The notes beneath the pieces are model-generated. The model did no database searches, was not told where the DNA came from, and worked only from the letters and a program-made list of their open reading frames with translations. The translations under genes were made by a program, and so were the position numbers. This document shows positions 16,183 to 25,052 of a stretch of 64,000 nt of DNA, piece by piece. This DNA is from DAIMFL01 sp964372215 (GTDB lineage Bacteria; Pseudomonadota; Alphaproteobacteria; Dongiales; Dongiaceae), in NCBI GenBank assembly GCA_964372215.1, contig CAYJQC010000022.1:1-64000 (forward strand). The letters run 5' to 3'. Within the stretch, counting starts at the first letter, position 1, and each line of letters opens with the position of its first letter.

Positions 16183-17420
16183 GCTTGCCCACCATCGGCA
16201 GCCTCAAAACGGATCGCCAGGCTTTCCAGGCGATCCGGCGACACCAGGCCGGCAGGCAGCACGATGCGCCGCTCCGGCAGGGCCGCGATCCGCCGCGACC
16301 AGATCTCGCTGCCATTGGCGACCAGCGTCAGCCGGCCGCGAACCGCGCGGGCGACGCGCGCGCGCAGCATGAGCGGATCGAGCGTGCGGCCGGGCTGGTC
16401 CGGCAGGCCGATGCGCTGCGGATAGACATAGCGCAGCGGCGCGTCGAAGCCGATGCGCAGCTCGCGCGCCGGCGCCGGCAACTCGCCGGCGAGCGCCGCC
16501 GCGATGCGCTCGGCGGCAGCCCGACCCTCGCGCCAGGCGACGCCGGCGGTTTCGATCGGTCGCAGCAGGTTGCCGGCGGCGAAGTACGCGGGGTCGCTGC
16601 AGCGCCAATGCTGGTCGATCGACGGGCCGCCGGTGGCGGGATCGATCTCGATGGGACTGGTTGCCAGCAGCGCCGCTTCCGGCACAAAGCGGCCGGTGAA
16701 CACGACGCCGTCGCAGGCGACGCGCTGGCGCTTGCCGGCGCGCTCGATCTCCACCGCCTCGACGCGGCGCTGGCCGTGGATCGCCGCCAGGCGGGCACCG
16801 GTCCACACCGGCACGCCCAAGATGCCGCGGGCGACCCAGTCGCCCGGGCGCCGCGCGGTGATGCGCATGTTCTCCTCGATCATGGCGAGCGGCCGGATGC
16901 CGGCATGGCGCAGGGTCAGGAGCGCCGAGAACGCGACCAGCTCGCTGCCGACGACGAGCGGCCGCGTGAAGGGCGTGGCGCGCGCGAGATGGACGAGCTG
17001 CTGCAGCGCGCCGGTGGTCGTCACGCCCCATGGCCGTGTGCCGGAGACCAGCCGCGCGCTGCGCGGCGTCTCGCGTGCGCCGAGGGCGATCAGCACGGCG
17101 CGCCCGGCGATGCGATCGCCGCCGTCGGGCGTGGCGATCTCGAGCTCGCCGCCGGGCAGCAGGCGCGTCGCCGTCACCCCGGTGCGCAGCATGGCGTCGC
17201 CGGCCGCTTCCGCCAGCCGGCGCGCATAGGCGGGTCCGTGCATCAGGCGCCTGAACTCGGCGATGCCGAAGCCGGTATGGCCGCAGTGACGCGGCACGCC
17301 GCCGGCCTCGCGCTCGCGCTCGAGCACGACGACATCGCGCCTGCCGAGCTCCGCAAGGCGGGCCGCCGCGGCCAGGCCGGCGGGGCCGCCGCCGACGATG
17401 ACGACCTCGTGGCGCCTCAT
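16179..17420 (-). CDS. NAD(P)/FAD-dependent oxidoreductase of glycerol operon
   Basis: A 413-residue flavoprotein with the FAD motif VVIVGGGPAGLAAAARLAEL at the N-terminus, EREREAGGVPRHCGH, and a C-terminal PAYFAAGNLLRP-type FAD segment. It belongs to the group encoded next to GlpD-like proteins with BFD domains, where it probably takes electrons from, or forms a complex with, the glycerol-3-phosphate dehydrogenase. The tail after about residue 330 resembles small redox-partner domains but has no clear cluster ligands. It lies 13 bp downstream of the glpD-like gene and overlaps glpK by 4 bp. Confidence 0.8.
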   Translation of the reverse strand: MRRHEVVIVGGGPAGLAAAARLAELGRRDVVVLEREREAGGVPRHCGHTGFGIAEFRRLMHGPAYARRLAEAAGDAMLRTGVTATRLLPGGELEIATPDGGDRIAGRAVLIALGARETPRSARLVSGTRPWGVTTTGALQQLVHLARATPFTRPLVVGSELVAFSALLTLRHAGIRPLAMIEENMRITARRPGDWVARGILGVPVWTGARLAAIHGQRRVEAVEIERAGKRQRVACDGVVFTGRFVPEAALLATSPIEIDPATGGPSIDQHWRCSDPAYFAAGNLLRPIETAGVAWREGRAAAERIAAALAGELPAPARELRIGFDAPLRYVYPQRIGLPDQPGRTLDPLMLRARVARAVRGRLTLVANGSEIWSRRIAALPERRIVLPAGLVSPDRLESLAIRFEAADGGQA

Positions 17421-17433
17421 GCCGGAGCCGGAG

Positions 17434-18825
17434 TCACGACGCGCGCCGCGCCGCGGGAAGATCGGGCAATCGGCCGGCGGCCAGTTCGGCCACGCGCCAG
17501 CTGCAGTAGAACCCTTGGCAGCGGCCCATCATGCAGCGGGTGCGGCGCTTGAGGCCGCCGAGATCGCCGGCCGGCAGCGGGCCGCCGAGCGCGGCGTCGA
17601 TCTCGCCCGAGGTCACCAGCTCGCAATGGCAGACGATCTCGCCGCTGCCGCCGGTTAGATAGGGCCGCGGCAGATGCTCGGCGAGGTTGGGCACCGGCGT
17701 CCAGATCGGCGCGACGGACTCGGCCAGGGGACCGAAGCGGTCGGCATACAACGACGCGACATGGCGGGCGATGCCGAGCGCAGCGGTGAGCCCGGTCGAG
17801 CGGATGCCGGCGACCGTGATCCAGCGCAGCTCCGGGAGCGCCTCGACATGATAGTCCTTGGCCGCGGTCGCCGGCCGCAGCCCGGCATAGGCCGCGGTCA
17901 CCGTCTGGCCGGCCAGTTTCGGCAGGATGCGCCGGCCGGTGGCGATCAGGTCGGCGAGCGCGGTCTCCTCGCAGGCGGCGGCATCGCGGTCCTCCTGGTC
18001 CTCGGCGGTCGGCCCGACCAGCAGGTTGCCGAAGACGGTGCGGGCGATGAGGACGCCCTTGGTGCGCTCGCTCGGCACCGGCAGGATGATGGCGGCGGCC
18101 AGGCGCGCCGCCGGCTTGTCGAACACCACGAACTGGCCCTTGCGCGGGCGGATCGTGAATGGGCTCGGCCGCGCGATCGCCTCGACGACGTCGCCGTACA
18201 GGCCGGCCGCGTTGACCACGCAGCGCGCGGCGATCGGCCCGCGACTGGCCTCCAGCACCCAGCACCCGCGCTCGAAACGTCCGCCGGTCACCCCTGCGCC
18301 ACGCAAGATCTCGCCGCCATGGGCCAGGCCCTGCAACGCATAGGCGAGCGGCGCCGACCAGGGATCGATGACGTCTTCGCCGGGCACGATGACGGCCCCC
18401 AGCGCACCGCCCGCCAGGTCCGGCTCGCGGCGATACAGCTCGTTCCGGCTGACCAGGGCGACGTCGGTGACGCCGTTGGCATGGGCCTGGGTGACGATCC
18501 GCGGCAGGCGGGCCAGCTCCGCCTCGGTCCAGGCGACCACCAGCGCCGAGCTCTCGAGCAGCGGCAGGTTGAGGTGCGCGCGGATCTCGAGATACTCGGC
18601 CCGGCCGCTCCGCATGCAGTCGAGTTCGAGGCTGCCCGGCGGCGCGTCGAACCCGGTGTGCAGGATGGCGCTGTTGCCCTTGCTGGCGCCGCTCAGGATG
18701 TCGGATTCGCGCTCGGCAAGGACGACGCGCGCGCCATCGAGCGCGAAGCGCCGCAGCAATGCGCAGCCGACCACGCCGCCGCCGATGATGGCGATGTCGT
18801 AGACTGTAGGCGGGTCTTCCTGCAC
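17434..18825 (-). CDS. glycerol-3-phosphate dehydrogenase-like FAD protein with C-terminal BFD [2Fe-2S] domain
   Basis: About 463 residues from the GTG at 18825. The N-terminal DAO/GlpD flavoprotein domain shows YDIAIIGGGVVGCALLRRFA and SGASKGNSAILHTGFDAPPG. The C-terminus carries a BFD-type [2Fe-2S] domain with CHCE and RTRCMMGRCQGFYC, four Cys ligands. The GTG is preferred because GGAG lies 6 bases before it. An ATG at 18870 would add 15 residues but has no ribosome site and starts only 11 bases from the operator palindrome. It is first in the operon with the FAD oxidoreductase and glpK and divergent from the DeoR regulator. Oxidation of glycerol 3-phosphate is the expected role. Confidence 0.82.
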   Translation of the reverse strand: MQEDPPTVYDIAIIGGGVVGCALLRRFALDGARVVLAERESDILSGASKGNSAILHTGFDAPPGSLELDCMRSGRAEYLEIRAHLNLPLLESSALVVAWTEAELARLPRIVTQAHANGVTDVALVSRNELYRREPDLAGGALGAVIVPGEDVIDPWSAPLAYALQGLAHGGEILRGAGVTGGRFERGCWVLEASRGPIAARCVVNAAGLYGDVVEAIARPSPFTIRPRKGQFVVFDKPAARLAAAIILPVPSERTKGVLIARTVFGNLLVGPTAEDQEDRDAAACEETALADLIATGRRILPKLAGQTVTAAYAGLRPATAAKDYHVEALPELRWITVAGIRSTGLTAALGIARHVASLYADRFGPLAESVAPIWTPVPNLAEHLPRPYLTGGSGEIVCHCELVTSGEIDAALGGPLPAGDLGGLKRRTRCMMGRCQGFYCSWRVAELAAGRLPDLPAARRAS

Positions 18826-18880
18826 GGCACGCTCCGCCCGGGACGCCGTGGCGACGTCGCCCGCGAGCATAGGGCGGGCT

Positions 18881-18894
18881 TGACCGATCGGTCA
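18881..18894. promoter_or_regulatory. 14-bp perfect palindrome in the glp divergent promoter
   Basis: TGACCGATCGGTCA is a perfect palindrome between the GlpD-like operon and the DeoR gene. A half-site TGACCG repeats at 18913-18918 beside an AT-rich stretch (aatatatgttgcgg). It is the natural operator candidate for the DeoR protein encoded next to it. Confidence 0.5.
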
Positions 18895-18941
18895 ATATAT
18901 GTTGCGGTTTTTTGACCGTATCGACTCGTGAGCAGGAGGTC

Positions 18942-19742
18942 ATGGCAGAACGGGCGCGCGCAACGTCGGACGGCCGGATCGTCGTGCCGGAGGATCGCCG
19001 GCGCCGGATCCTGGCGCTGATGGCCGGCAACCAGCAGATCACCGTGAACCGGCTGTCGGACGAGCTCGACGTTTCCAAGGAGACGGTCCGGCGCGACCTC
19101 AGGGAACTGGCGGAACGCCGACTGCTGCGCAAGGTCCATGGCGGCGCGGTCACCGCCCAGACCGCCCATGAAAGCGAATTCAGCCGGCGTCTCACCCAGC
19201 AGCGGTCGGAGAAGCAGCGCATCGCCGAGGCGGCGGCGGCCCTGTTCGAGGCCGGTGACAGCCTGTTCATCGATGCCGGCACCACTACGGCGATCTTTGC
19301 CGCCGCGCTGGCGAAGCGCCGCGGCCTCACGGTCATCACCAACTCGGTCGACGTGGCGGCGGAGCTCTGGCGTGGCCAGGGCCGCAACCGGGTCCATCTC
19401 CTGGGTGGCGCGTATCGCGGCGACCCGGCACAGAGCGTCGGACCCCAGACCATCGAGCAGATCGCCGGGTTCCGGGCCGATCACGCGGTGCTCACCATCG
19501 GCGCGGTCGATTCCGCGGCCGGGTTTCTCGACTTCGACATGGACGAGGCGAGGATCGCCGAGGCGATGATGCGCCGGGCCGGCGCGGTCACCGTGCTCGC
19601 CGACCGCAGCAAGCTCGGCCGCGTCGCCCTGGTAAAGGTCTGCGGCCTCGAGGCGGTGAGCCGCCTGGTCACCGATGCGCGGCCGCCCCGGGCGCTCGGC
19701 AAGGCGCTCCGGGCCGCCGGCGTCGACGTGGTGGTCGCCTGA
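18942..19742 (+). CDS. glpR: DeoR/GlpR family transcriptional repressor
   Basis: A 266-residue regulator. The N-terminal DeoR helix-turn-helix is ITVNRLSDELDVSKETVRRD with RRLLRKVHGGAV, and the sugar-phosphate sensor domain has DAGTTTAIFAAAL and TNSVDVAAEL. The ATG at 18942 follows a perfect AGGAGG site. It is divergent from the glycerol operon, so glycerol 3-phosphate is the likely inducer. It is convergent with the kinase gene at 19751, separated by 8 bp. Confidence 0.87.
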   Translation: MAERARATSDGRIVVPEDRRRRILALMAGNQQITVNRLSDELDVSKETVRRDLRELAERRLLRKVHGGAVTAQTAHESEFSRRLTQQRSEKQRIAEAAAALFEAGDSLFIDAGTTTAIFAAALAKRRGLTVITNSVDVAAELWRGQGRNRVHLLGGAYRGDPAQSVGPQTIEQIAGFRADHAVLTIGAVDSAAGFLDFDMDEARIAEAMMRRAGAVTVLADRSKLGRVALVKVCGLEAVSRLVTDARPPRALGKALRAAGVDVVVA

Positions 19743-19750
19743 GGACGCGG

Positions 19751-21865
19751 TTAGGTCGCCGCCTCGGCCTCGCTGTCGCGCGGCCGGCGCCGGGTCAGAC
19801 GCGAGTAGATCAGGATCTTGTCGACCTTCTCGCCCGTGACGGTGAACGGCAGGAACAGGGTCTGGTCCTCGATGTACAGGTCGGTCGGCGCCACCGCCGT
19901 TTCCCAATCGAACAGGAACGAGCGCGCGGTCGCGACATAGCGGTACGAGGCCAGCACGTGGTCCCGGGTGCTGCCGAAATGCCACTCGCCGACGGTGCGG
20001 CCGGCGGGGTCGTAGCCGCGCGCCTCGATCTCGGTGCGGCCCGAAGCGCGATAGACGAAATCGAGCGGCTGGTGCCGCACCTCGACGAGCGTGGCGCTGT
20101 CGAGGAACGGCATGATGGCAAAGGGGTCGAGGCTGCTCCAGACCGGCAGGAGGGCCTCGCCCTTGAGCCGCTCCCACAGGCCGAACAGTTCGCGAACCTC
20201 GCGGGCGCAGCGGTTCAGGAAGCTGCGGTCGACGATGATCGTCGGGTCGAGCGCCCCCGGAGCCGGCGGTGGCTTGGCGGTCGGGGCGGCGATGTCGGCC
20301 GCCTCTCCCGGGCGGGCGCCGCCGGCCTCGCGGATCGCCCGGTCCAGGGCGGCGAGCCGGAACGGCTTGTGCAGCAGGGGCAGGTCGGCGGGAAACTCCA
20401 GCGCGCCTTCGGGCGACGCCTCGGCATAGCCGGTCGCCAGGATGATGCCGAGCTGCGGATTCTCGTCGCGGGCGCGCCGCGCCACGTGAACCCCGGACAG
20501 CGATCCCGGCAGCATGACTTCGGTGAGCAGGATGTCGATGTCGCTCCGATTGCGAATGATCTCGAGCGCCGCAAGCGGGTCTTCGGACAGCAGCACGTCA
20601 TGGCCCAGACCGGTCAGCATGGTCGCGACGGTACGGCCCAGCTCGGAATTGTCCTCGAGCACCAGGATGCGTCTGCTGCCGCCGGGCTTCGCGCTCGTCC
20701 CCTCGACATCGGGCGCCGCCACCTCGAGCTCCGCCTCGACTTGCGGCAGATAGAGGCGGACCTCGGTGCCGCGGCTCGGCTGGCTGTCGATCGCGAAGAT
20801 GCCGCCGCTCTGGGCGGCGAAACCCTGCACCATGCTGAGGCCGAGGCCGGTGCCGCCGCGGTCGCCCTTGGTGGTGAAGAACGGCTCGGTCGCCTTGGCC
20901 AGGGTCTCCGCCGACATGCCTTCGCCGGTATCGGCGGCGATGATGCGCACGTAGCTGCCCTCGGACACCTCGGCGCGTCCAATCGCAAACGCCTTGTCGG
21001 CGCGGATGCTCTCCACGCGAACAACGAAGGTGCCGCCGTTCGGCATGGCGTCGCGCGAGTTGATGCCGAGATTGAGCAAGGCGTTCTCGAGCTGGCCCGA
21101 ATCGATCAATGCCGGGTGGCGCCCGTCCTCGACGTCGATCCTGACGTCGATCTTGGTGCCGAGAGTCACCACGAGAAGCTTCTGCAGATTGCGCACCAGC
21201 TCGCCCAGGTCGAGCACCTTCGGCCGCATCGGATGGCGGCGCGCGAACGCGAGCAGGCGGTGGGTCAGGTCGGCGCTGCGGTCGACCGCGCGAAGCCCCG
21301 ATTTCGTGAAGTCGCGCAGCGGCGAGTCTTCCGCGAGCTCGAGGTCGAGCAGCTCGAGATTGCCGGCGATGACGCCCAGCATGTTGTTGTAGTCATGGGC
21401 GATGCCGCCGGTGAGCCGGCCGACCGCCTCCATCTTCTGGGCATGTGCGAGCTGTTCCTCCAGGCGCTTGCGCTCGGTGATGTCGAGCACCAGCGAGCCT
21501 ATGGCCTGGACCTCGCCCTCCGCCTCGCCCAGCGGAAAATGCCAGACCAGCGCGATCATCTCGCCGTCCGGCCGTTCCAGCGTGACTTCGCGAACGATCG
21601 GTTGCGTGCGCTGCAACGTCCTGGGGTCGACCGCGAGCAGCTTCGCGGCAAGTCCGGCGGCCCTGGGATCGCTGCCATCGAGGAGGGTATCGACCGTGGT
21701 CGCGAGCTGGCTGGCAAGGGCGGCGTTCAGGCTGAGGAAGCGGCCGTCGCGATCGGCGATCGCCAGGCCGATCGGGCAGTTCTGCATGAACATGCGCAGC
21801 AGCCCGCCCAGCGCCTCCTTGCCCGAGCGTGTGATCATCTCCGCGGTGACGGCAGACATGGGCAT
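19751..21865 (-). CDS. hybrid sensor histidine kinase, PAS-HisKA-HATPase-REC-PAS, with Glu in place of receiver Asp
   Basis: A protein of about 704 residues. Domains in order: PAS (about 25-140), HisKA with GRLTGGIAHDYNNMLG, ATPase with NLGINSRDAMP, DTGEGM and GTGLGLSMVQGF, receiver (about 395-505), and a C-terminal PAS_5-like domain (about 560-690). In the receiver the usual LLTD is LLTE (Glu449, codon 20519-20521), while the acidic pair LEDN, the Thr of ILATGYA and the Lys of LLHKPF are kept. A Glu there may mimic phosphorylation. The ATG at 21865 is used; a TTG 11 codons earlier is also open. No membrane segment is visible, so it is probably cytosolic. The signal is unknown. Confidence 0.83.
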   Translation of the reverse strand: MPMSAVTAEMITRSGKEALGGLLRMFMQNCPIGLAIADRDGRFLSLNAALASQLATTVDTLLDGSDPRAAGLAAKLLAVDPRTLQRTQPIVREVTLERPDGEMIALVWHFPLGEAEGEVQAIGSLVLDITERKRLEEQLAHAQKMEAVGRLTGGIAHDYNNMLGVIAGNLELLDLELAEDSPLRDFTKSGLRAVDRSADLTHRLLAFARRHPMRPKVLDLGELVRNLQKLLVVTLGTKIDVRIDVEDGRHPALIDSGQLENALLNLGINSRDAMPNGGTFVVRVESIRADKAFAIGRAEVSEGSYVRIIAADTGEGMSAETLAKATEPFFTTKGDRGGTGLGLSMVQGFAAQSGGIFAIDSQPSRGTEVRLYLPQVEAELEVAAPDVEGTSAKPGGSRRILVLEDNSELGRTVATMLTGLGHDVLLSEDPLAALEIIRNRSDIDILLTEVMLPGSLSGVHVARRARDENPQLGIILATGYAEASPEGALEFPADLPLLHKPFRLAALDRAIREAGGARPGEAADIAAPTAKPPPAPGALDPTIIVDRSFLNRCAREVRELFGLWERLKGEALLPVWSSLDPFAIMPFLDSATLVEVRHQPLDFVYRASGRTEIEARGYDPAGRTVGEWHFGSTRDHVLASYRYVATARSFLFDWETAVAPTDLYIEDQTLFLPFTVTGEKVDKILIYSRLTRRRPRDSEAEAAT

Positions 21866-22106
21866 GGCGCATTCCGAGTGGAACGAAAACCTAACCAAGC
21901 TATCGTTAATTGTCTGCTAAGAGGTTGACAAAGCGCAATGGCGCGGTGTTGGGAACGGTCATTTCCGCCTCGCCCGACGGTGCGGCGACCTGCCGCGCCG
22001 GGGAGCGGCCTATGGTAATCTGGCGTCGTCGACGACATCGGGGGCAAGCCGGCCGCCGCAGGACGGTTCCGGTCATCAGGCCGGGCGCGGCGCGGGGGAG
22101 CGCAAC

Positions 22107-23213
22107 TTGAAGCTGTCAAATCGCATCGAAGCCGTCGCCGGGCTTGCGGCGCTCGGCCTGCTGGCGATCGGCTGCCTGATCGTGCTGCGCCCGTTCATGT
22201 CGTCGATCCTGTGGGCGCTCATCCTCAGCTTTTCCACCTGGCGGCTCTATAGCTGGCTGCTCGCCAGGCTGAATGATCGCAAGACCCTCGCCGCGACCGC
22301 GATGACGCTGCTGGTCGCGGCGGTCCTGGTGGTGCCGCTGGCGTTGCTTGGCGCCACCCTGGCGGAGCATGTGACCGCGGTCGTCGACATGGTCCGCCTG
22401 CTGCTCGACCAGGGCCTGCCGGCGCCGCCGGAATGGCTGCACAGCCTGCCGATCCTGGGCGAGGACCTGTATGCGTATTGGCTCAGCCTGGCGAACAACG
22501 ACGCCGCGTTCGCCAGCGCCGTCGTGCCTTATGTCGGCCAGGCCCGCGACTGGATGCTGAAGAGCGGCGCCAATCTCGGCCAGGGCGCGATCGAGCTGAC
22601 CCTGAGCGTGCTCATCTGCTTTTTCTTCTATCGCGACGGCAGCGAGGCCGCGCGCAAGCTGCATTCGGGGGTTCGCCGCCTGGCCGGCGACCGGGCGCAG
22701 CACCTGCTCGACGTCGCCGGGGCGACCATCAAGGGGGTGGTCTACGGGATCATGGGGACCGCCTTCGCCCAGGGCTCGCTGGCCGCGATCGGGCTATGGC
22801 TCGCCGGCGTGCCCGGCGCGCTGCTGCTCGGATTCGTCACCTTCGTGATGTCGATGATCCCGATGGGCCCGCCCTTGGTTTGGGTGCCGGCGACCCTCTG
22901 GCTGTTCTACACCGGGGCGACCGGCTGGGGCATCTTCATGGCGTTGTGGGGTCTTTTCGTCGTCAGCAGCGTCGACAACTTCCTGAAACCCTGGCTGATC
23001 AGCCGCGAGGCCCGGCTGCCGCTGCTGCTGGTGTTTCTCGGCGTGCTCGGCGGCATCATCGCCTTCGGCTTCATCGGCATATTCCTCGGGCCGACCTTGC
23101 TGGCGGTGGGCTACACTCTGCTCCAGCAATGGGTCTCCCCGGGCCGGGTGCCGCCGCTGGCCGCGGCCCGTGCCGACCGGGAGGCGGGCCCGGACACCGA
23201 GCAGGGCCAGTAG
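22107..23213 (+). CDS. AI-2E family transporter (TqsA/PerM-like membrane protein)
   Basis: A 368-residue integral membrane protein with about seven or eight hydrophobic segments typical of PF01594 (AI-2E_transport): paired helices at the N-terminus, a soluble loop (about 95-150), and the C-terminal block VDNFLKPWLISREARLPLL, which is the family signature. Members export small molecules or ions; the substrate is not predictable. The start is TTG at 22107 with GGGGGAG 6 bases upstream. It lies 14 bp before the cytochrome c gene on the same strand. Confidence 0.85.
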   Translation: MKLSNRIEAVAGLAALGLLAIGCLIVLRPFMSSILWALILSFSTWRLYSWLLARLNDRKTLAATAMTLLVAAVLVVPLALLGATLAEHVTAVVDMVRLLLDQGLPAPPEWLHSLPILGEDLYAYWLSLANNDAAFASAVVPYVGQARDWMLKSGANLGQGAIELTLSVLICFFFYRDGSEAARKLHSGVRRLAGDRAQHLLDVAGATIKGVVYGIMGTAFAQGSLAAIGLWLAGVPGALLLGFVTFVMSMIPMGPPLVWVPATLWLFYTGATGWGIFMALWGLFVVSSVDNFLKPWLISREARLPLLLVFLGVLGGIIAFGFIGIFLGPTLLAVGYTLLQQWVSPGRVPPLAAARADREAGPDTEQGQ

Positions 23214-23227
23214 AACGGAGTGCGCCG

Positions 23228-23578
23228 ATGCCGAAACCACGCCGCCCGATCTTGCTGGCCGCTGCGCTGGCGGCTGGTCTGACTGGTTCGTACGGGGTGC
23301 CGCCGGCCACCGCCCAGGACGACGCGGCCAGCGTCGAGGCGGGGCGGATGCTGGCTCAGGCGACGTGCGCCGAATGCCACGTCATCGGCGACGTTCCCGC
23401 CGGGTGGGACGTCGACGGCGTGCCGACCTTCAAGGCGGTTGCCGACGATCCGGCGGTGACTGCCGCGGCGCTGAAGGCGTTCTTCGCGACGCCGCACGTG
23501 GAAATGCCCGACCTGATGTTCACCGACGCCGAATCCGACCATCTGGTCGCCTACATCCTGAGCCTCAAGTCGCGGTAG
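23228..23578 (+). CDS. small class I cytochrome c
   Basis: A 116-residue periplasmic protein with a signal peptide (about 1-30) and a single heme site CAECH (about residues 48-52). The axial Met is probably in VEMPDLMF. The C-terminal helix ESDHLVAYILSLK is typical of cytochrome c. It would shuttle electrons in the periplasm. It follows the AI-2E gene by 14 bp but the two have no obvious link. A GC-rich hairpin at 23582-23600 separates it from the convergent small gene. Confidence 0.85.
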   Translation: MPKPRRPILLAAALAAGLTGSYGVPPATAQDDAASVEAGRMLAQATCAECHVIGDVPAGWDVDGVPTFKAVADDPAVTAAALKAFFATPHVEMPDLMFTDAESDHLVAYILSLKSR

Positions 23579-23589
23579 CGCCGGCCGGT

Positions 23590-23805
23590 TCAGGCCGGCC
23601 GATGGTGTCCAGGATCATTCGCCGGCTTTGGCACACCGATCCGGGCCGGCGACCTCAGCTGCAGGCGCCGCTTCACGCTATGGATCAGGTCGTCGAGCTG
23701 GCGAAGGCTGACGCCGTCGCGTTGCATGATGACGCGGACCACGTCGTCGTTCAGCAGTTCCTGCAGATCGGGTTCGCCGCGCGTCCAGCGGTGTTGGTGG
23801 GTCAT
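23590..23805 (-). CDS. 71-residue conserved-looking small protein
   Basis: The frame starts with an ATG 7 bases after AGGAGA and gives MTHQHRWTRGEPDLQELLND, then DDVVRVIMQRDGVSLRQLDDLIHSVKRRLQ. Short alphaproteobacterial proteins with the pattern LxDxxVRxxMxRDGVxxxxL are common, so I think it is real, but no function is known. It has no signal peptide. It is mostly helical and may bind a partner or nucleic acid through its basic end. It is divergent from msrA. Confidence 0.6.
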   Translation of the reverse strand: MTHQHRWTRGEPDLQELLNDDVVRVIMQRDGVSLRQLDDLIHSVKRRLQLRSPARIGVPKPANDPGHHRPA

Positions 23806-23984
23806 GGTGTCTTCTCCTGTTTCGACAGGCGCACAGGAGTACCGGGAGAATGTGTCGACAGCAGGCCGGACAGGTGACAAGCAAATGACAAAACCCCGTG
23901 AGCCGTAGTCGGACGCCCTGGACGCGCCCGGGCCAACGCCCCACATTCCTGCGGGTGGACGCAACGCATGACGGGAGAACGGGC

Positions 23985-24464
23985 ATGGCGACGGCGACCT
24001 TTGCGGCAGGCTGCTTCTGGGGGGTCGAGGCGGCGTTTCGCAAGCTTCCGGGCGTGACGGCGACCGCAGTCGGATTCATCGGCGGGGAAACCGAGAACGC
24101 CACCTATCGACAGGTCTGCAACGGCACGACCGGCCATGCCGAGGCGGTGCAGATCGAATACGACCCGCAAGGGATCTCCTACGAGGCGCTGCTCGAGCTG
24201 TTCTGGAAGTCGCACAATCCGACCCAGGTCGACGGTCAGGGGCCGGACATCGGCACCCAGTACCGGTCGGCGATTTTCTTCCATGATGCGGCGCAGGAAG
24301 CGGCGGCGTGCGCCTCGAAGGACGCGCTGGCGGCGTCACGCCTGTATCGGCGTCCGATCGCAACCGAGATCGCACCCGCCGGGCCGTTCTGGCGCGCCGA
24401 GGAACATCACCAGCAATACCTGGAGAAGCGCGGCCTGGCGACCTGCCATCTGGCGCTGGCCTGA
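23985..24464 (+). CDS. msrA: peptide-methionine (S)-S-oxide reductase MsrA
   Basis: A 159-residue repair enzyme that reduces methionine-S-sulfoxide in proteins. The active-site motif is AAGCFWGVEAAF (Cys at residue 10), with family blocks ATAVGFIGGETENATYRQV, GHAEAVQIEYDP and DIGTQYRSAIF. A Cys near the C-terminus (ATCHLALA) may act as resolving thiol. It has no signal peptide. The gene stands alone; the ATG at 23985 follows CGGGAGAACGGGC. Confidence 0.93.
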   Translation: MATATFAAGCFWGVEAAFRKLPGVTATAVGFIGGETENATYRQVCNGTTGHAEAVQIEYDPQGISYEALLELFWKSHNPTQVDGQGPDIGTQYRSAIFFHDAAQEAAACASKDALAASRLYRRPIATEIAPAGPFWRAEEHHQQYLEKRGLATCHLALA

Positions 24465-24486
24465 TACCGGCCGGCGCGGGCCGGCC

Positions 24487-24849
24487 CTACTGGCCGGCGG
24501 TGCCGAGCGTCACCGCGCCGCCCGCGACCGTCGCCTGCAGCGACGACGACGATACCGCGCTCGACGTCACCGCGATCTCCGAGGTCGGCATCTGCGCCTG
24601 GCCGTACGCCCCGATCGGCGCGTCGGAGGCCGCGACGGTGGCGCCTTCGTCATAGCGGCCAGCGGGGGTCGTATTGCCGGCCTGGGCGTCCAGGGCTGCC
24701 GTGTCGACGGCGGCGGCCTCGACCTTCAACGGCTCGTCCGTGCCCGGTGCCTCGTCGTCGGCGAACGCGGGCAGCGCAACCGCCGCGACGCCGAGCCCGA
24801 GCACCAGGGCCCGAGACGACTTCCATGCGATCCGAACCGCGACATGCAT
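24487..24849 (-). CDS. small secreted protein of unknown function
   Basis: A 120-residue protein with a strong ribosome site (GGAGGGTGAG) and a signal peptide ending about ALPAFADD. The mature part is acidic, then Ser/Thr/Ala-rich (TSSAVSSSSLQATVAGGAVT), with no Cys and no recognised domain. It is divergent from another small secreted protein gene at 25053. I do not recognise it. Confidence 0.6.
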   Translation of the reverse strand: MHVAVRIAWKSSRALVLGLGVAAVALPAFADDEAPGTDEPLKVEAAAVDTAALDAQAGNTTPAGRYDEGATVAASDAPIGAYGQAQMPTSEIAVTSSAVSSSSLQATVAGGAVTLGTAGQ

Positions 24850-25005
24850 CTCACCCTCCGCCGGCAATTGCCTTCGACCTTCCCGACAACTTAGCCCGAA
24901 GGCCCGGTCGCGGCAACTGGGCCGAACCCCGATTCGGCCGTGCCCGGGGCTTGTGCCACCGGGCCCACTCCCCAACCGCCGCGATTCGTGGTATATTGAT
25001 TTTTA

Positions 25006-25041
25006 CCTATGGTCATAAGTCATATTTATCAATGCCATAGG
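25006..25041 (+). promoter_or_regulatory. 5' leader hairpin touching the ribosome site of the next gene
   Basis: CCTATGG (25006-25012) and CCATAGG (25035-25041) are a perfect inverted repeat in an AT-rich leader. The second arm runs into the AGGAGGAGG ribosome site of the gene at 25053. Folding could affect translation. A TATATT lies upstream at 24992-24997. Confidence 0.4.
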
Positions 25042-25052
25042 AGGAGGCGTCG

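Noticed and set aside
19958..21928. Long plus-strand frame opposite the hybrid kinase
   Set aside because: The minus-strand kinase has clear HisKA, ATPase and receiver motifs; the plus frame is shadow.
23582..23600. GC hairpin after the cytochrome c gene as intrinsic terminator
   Set aside because: Good stem but no T-run and it overlaps the end of the convergent small gene; left as a note only.
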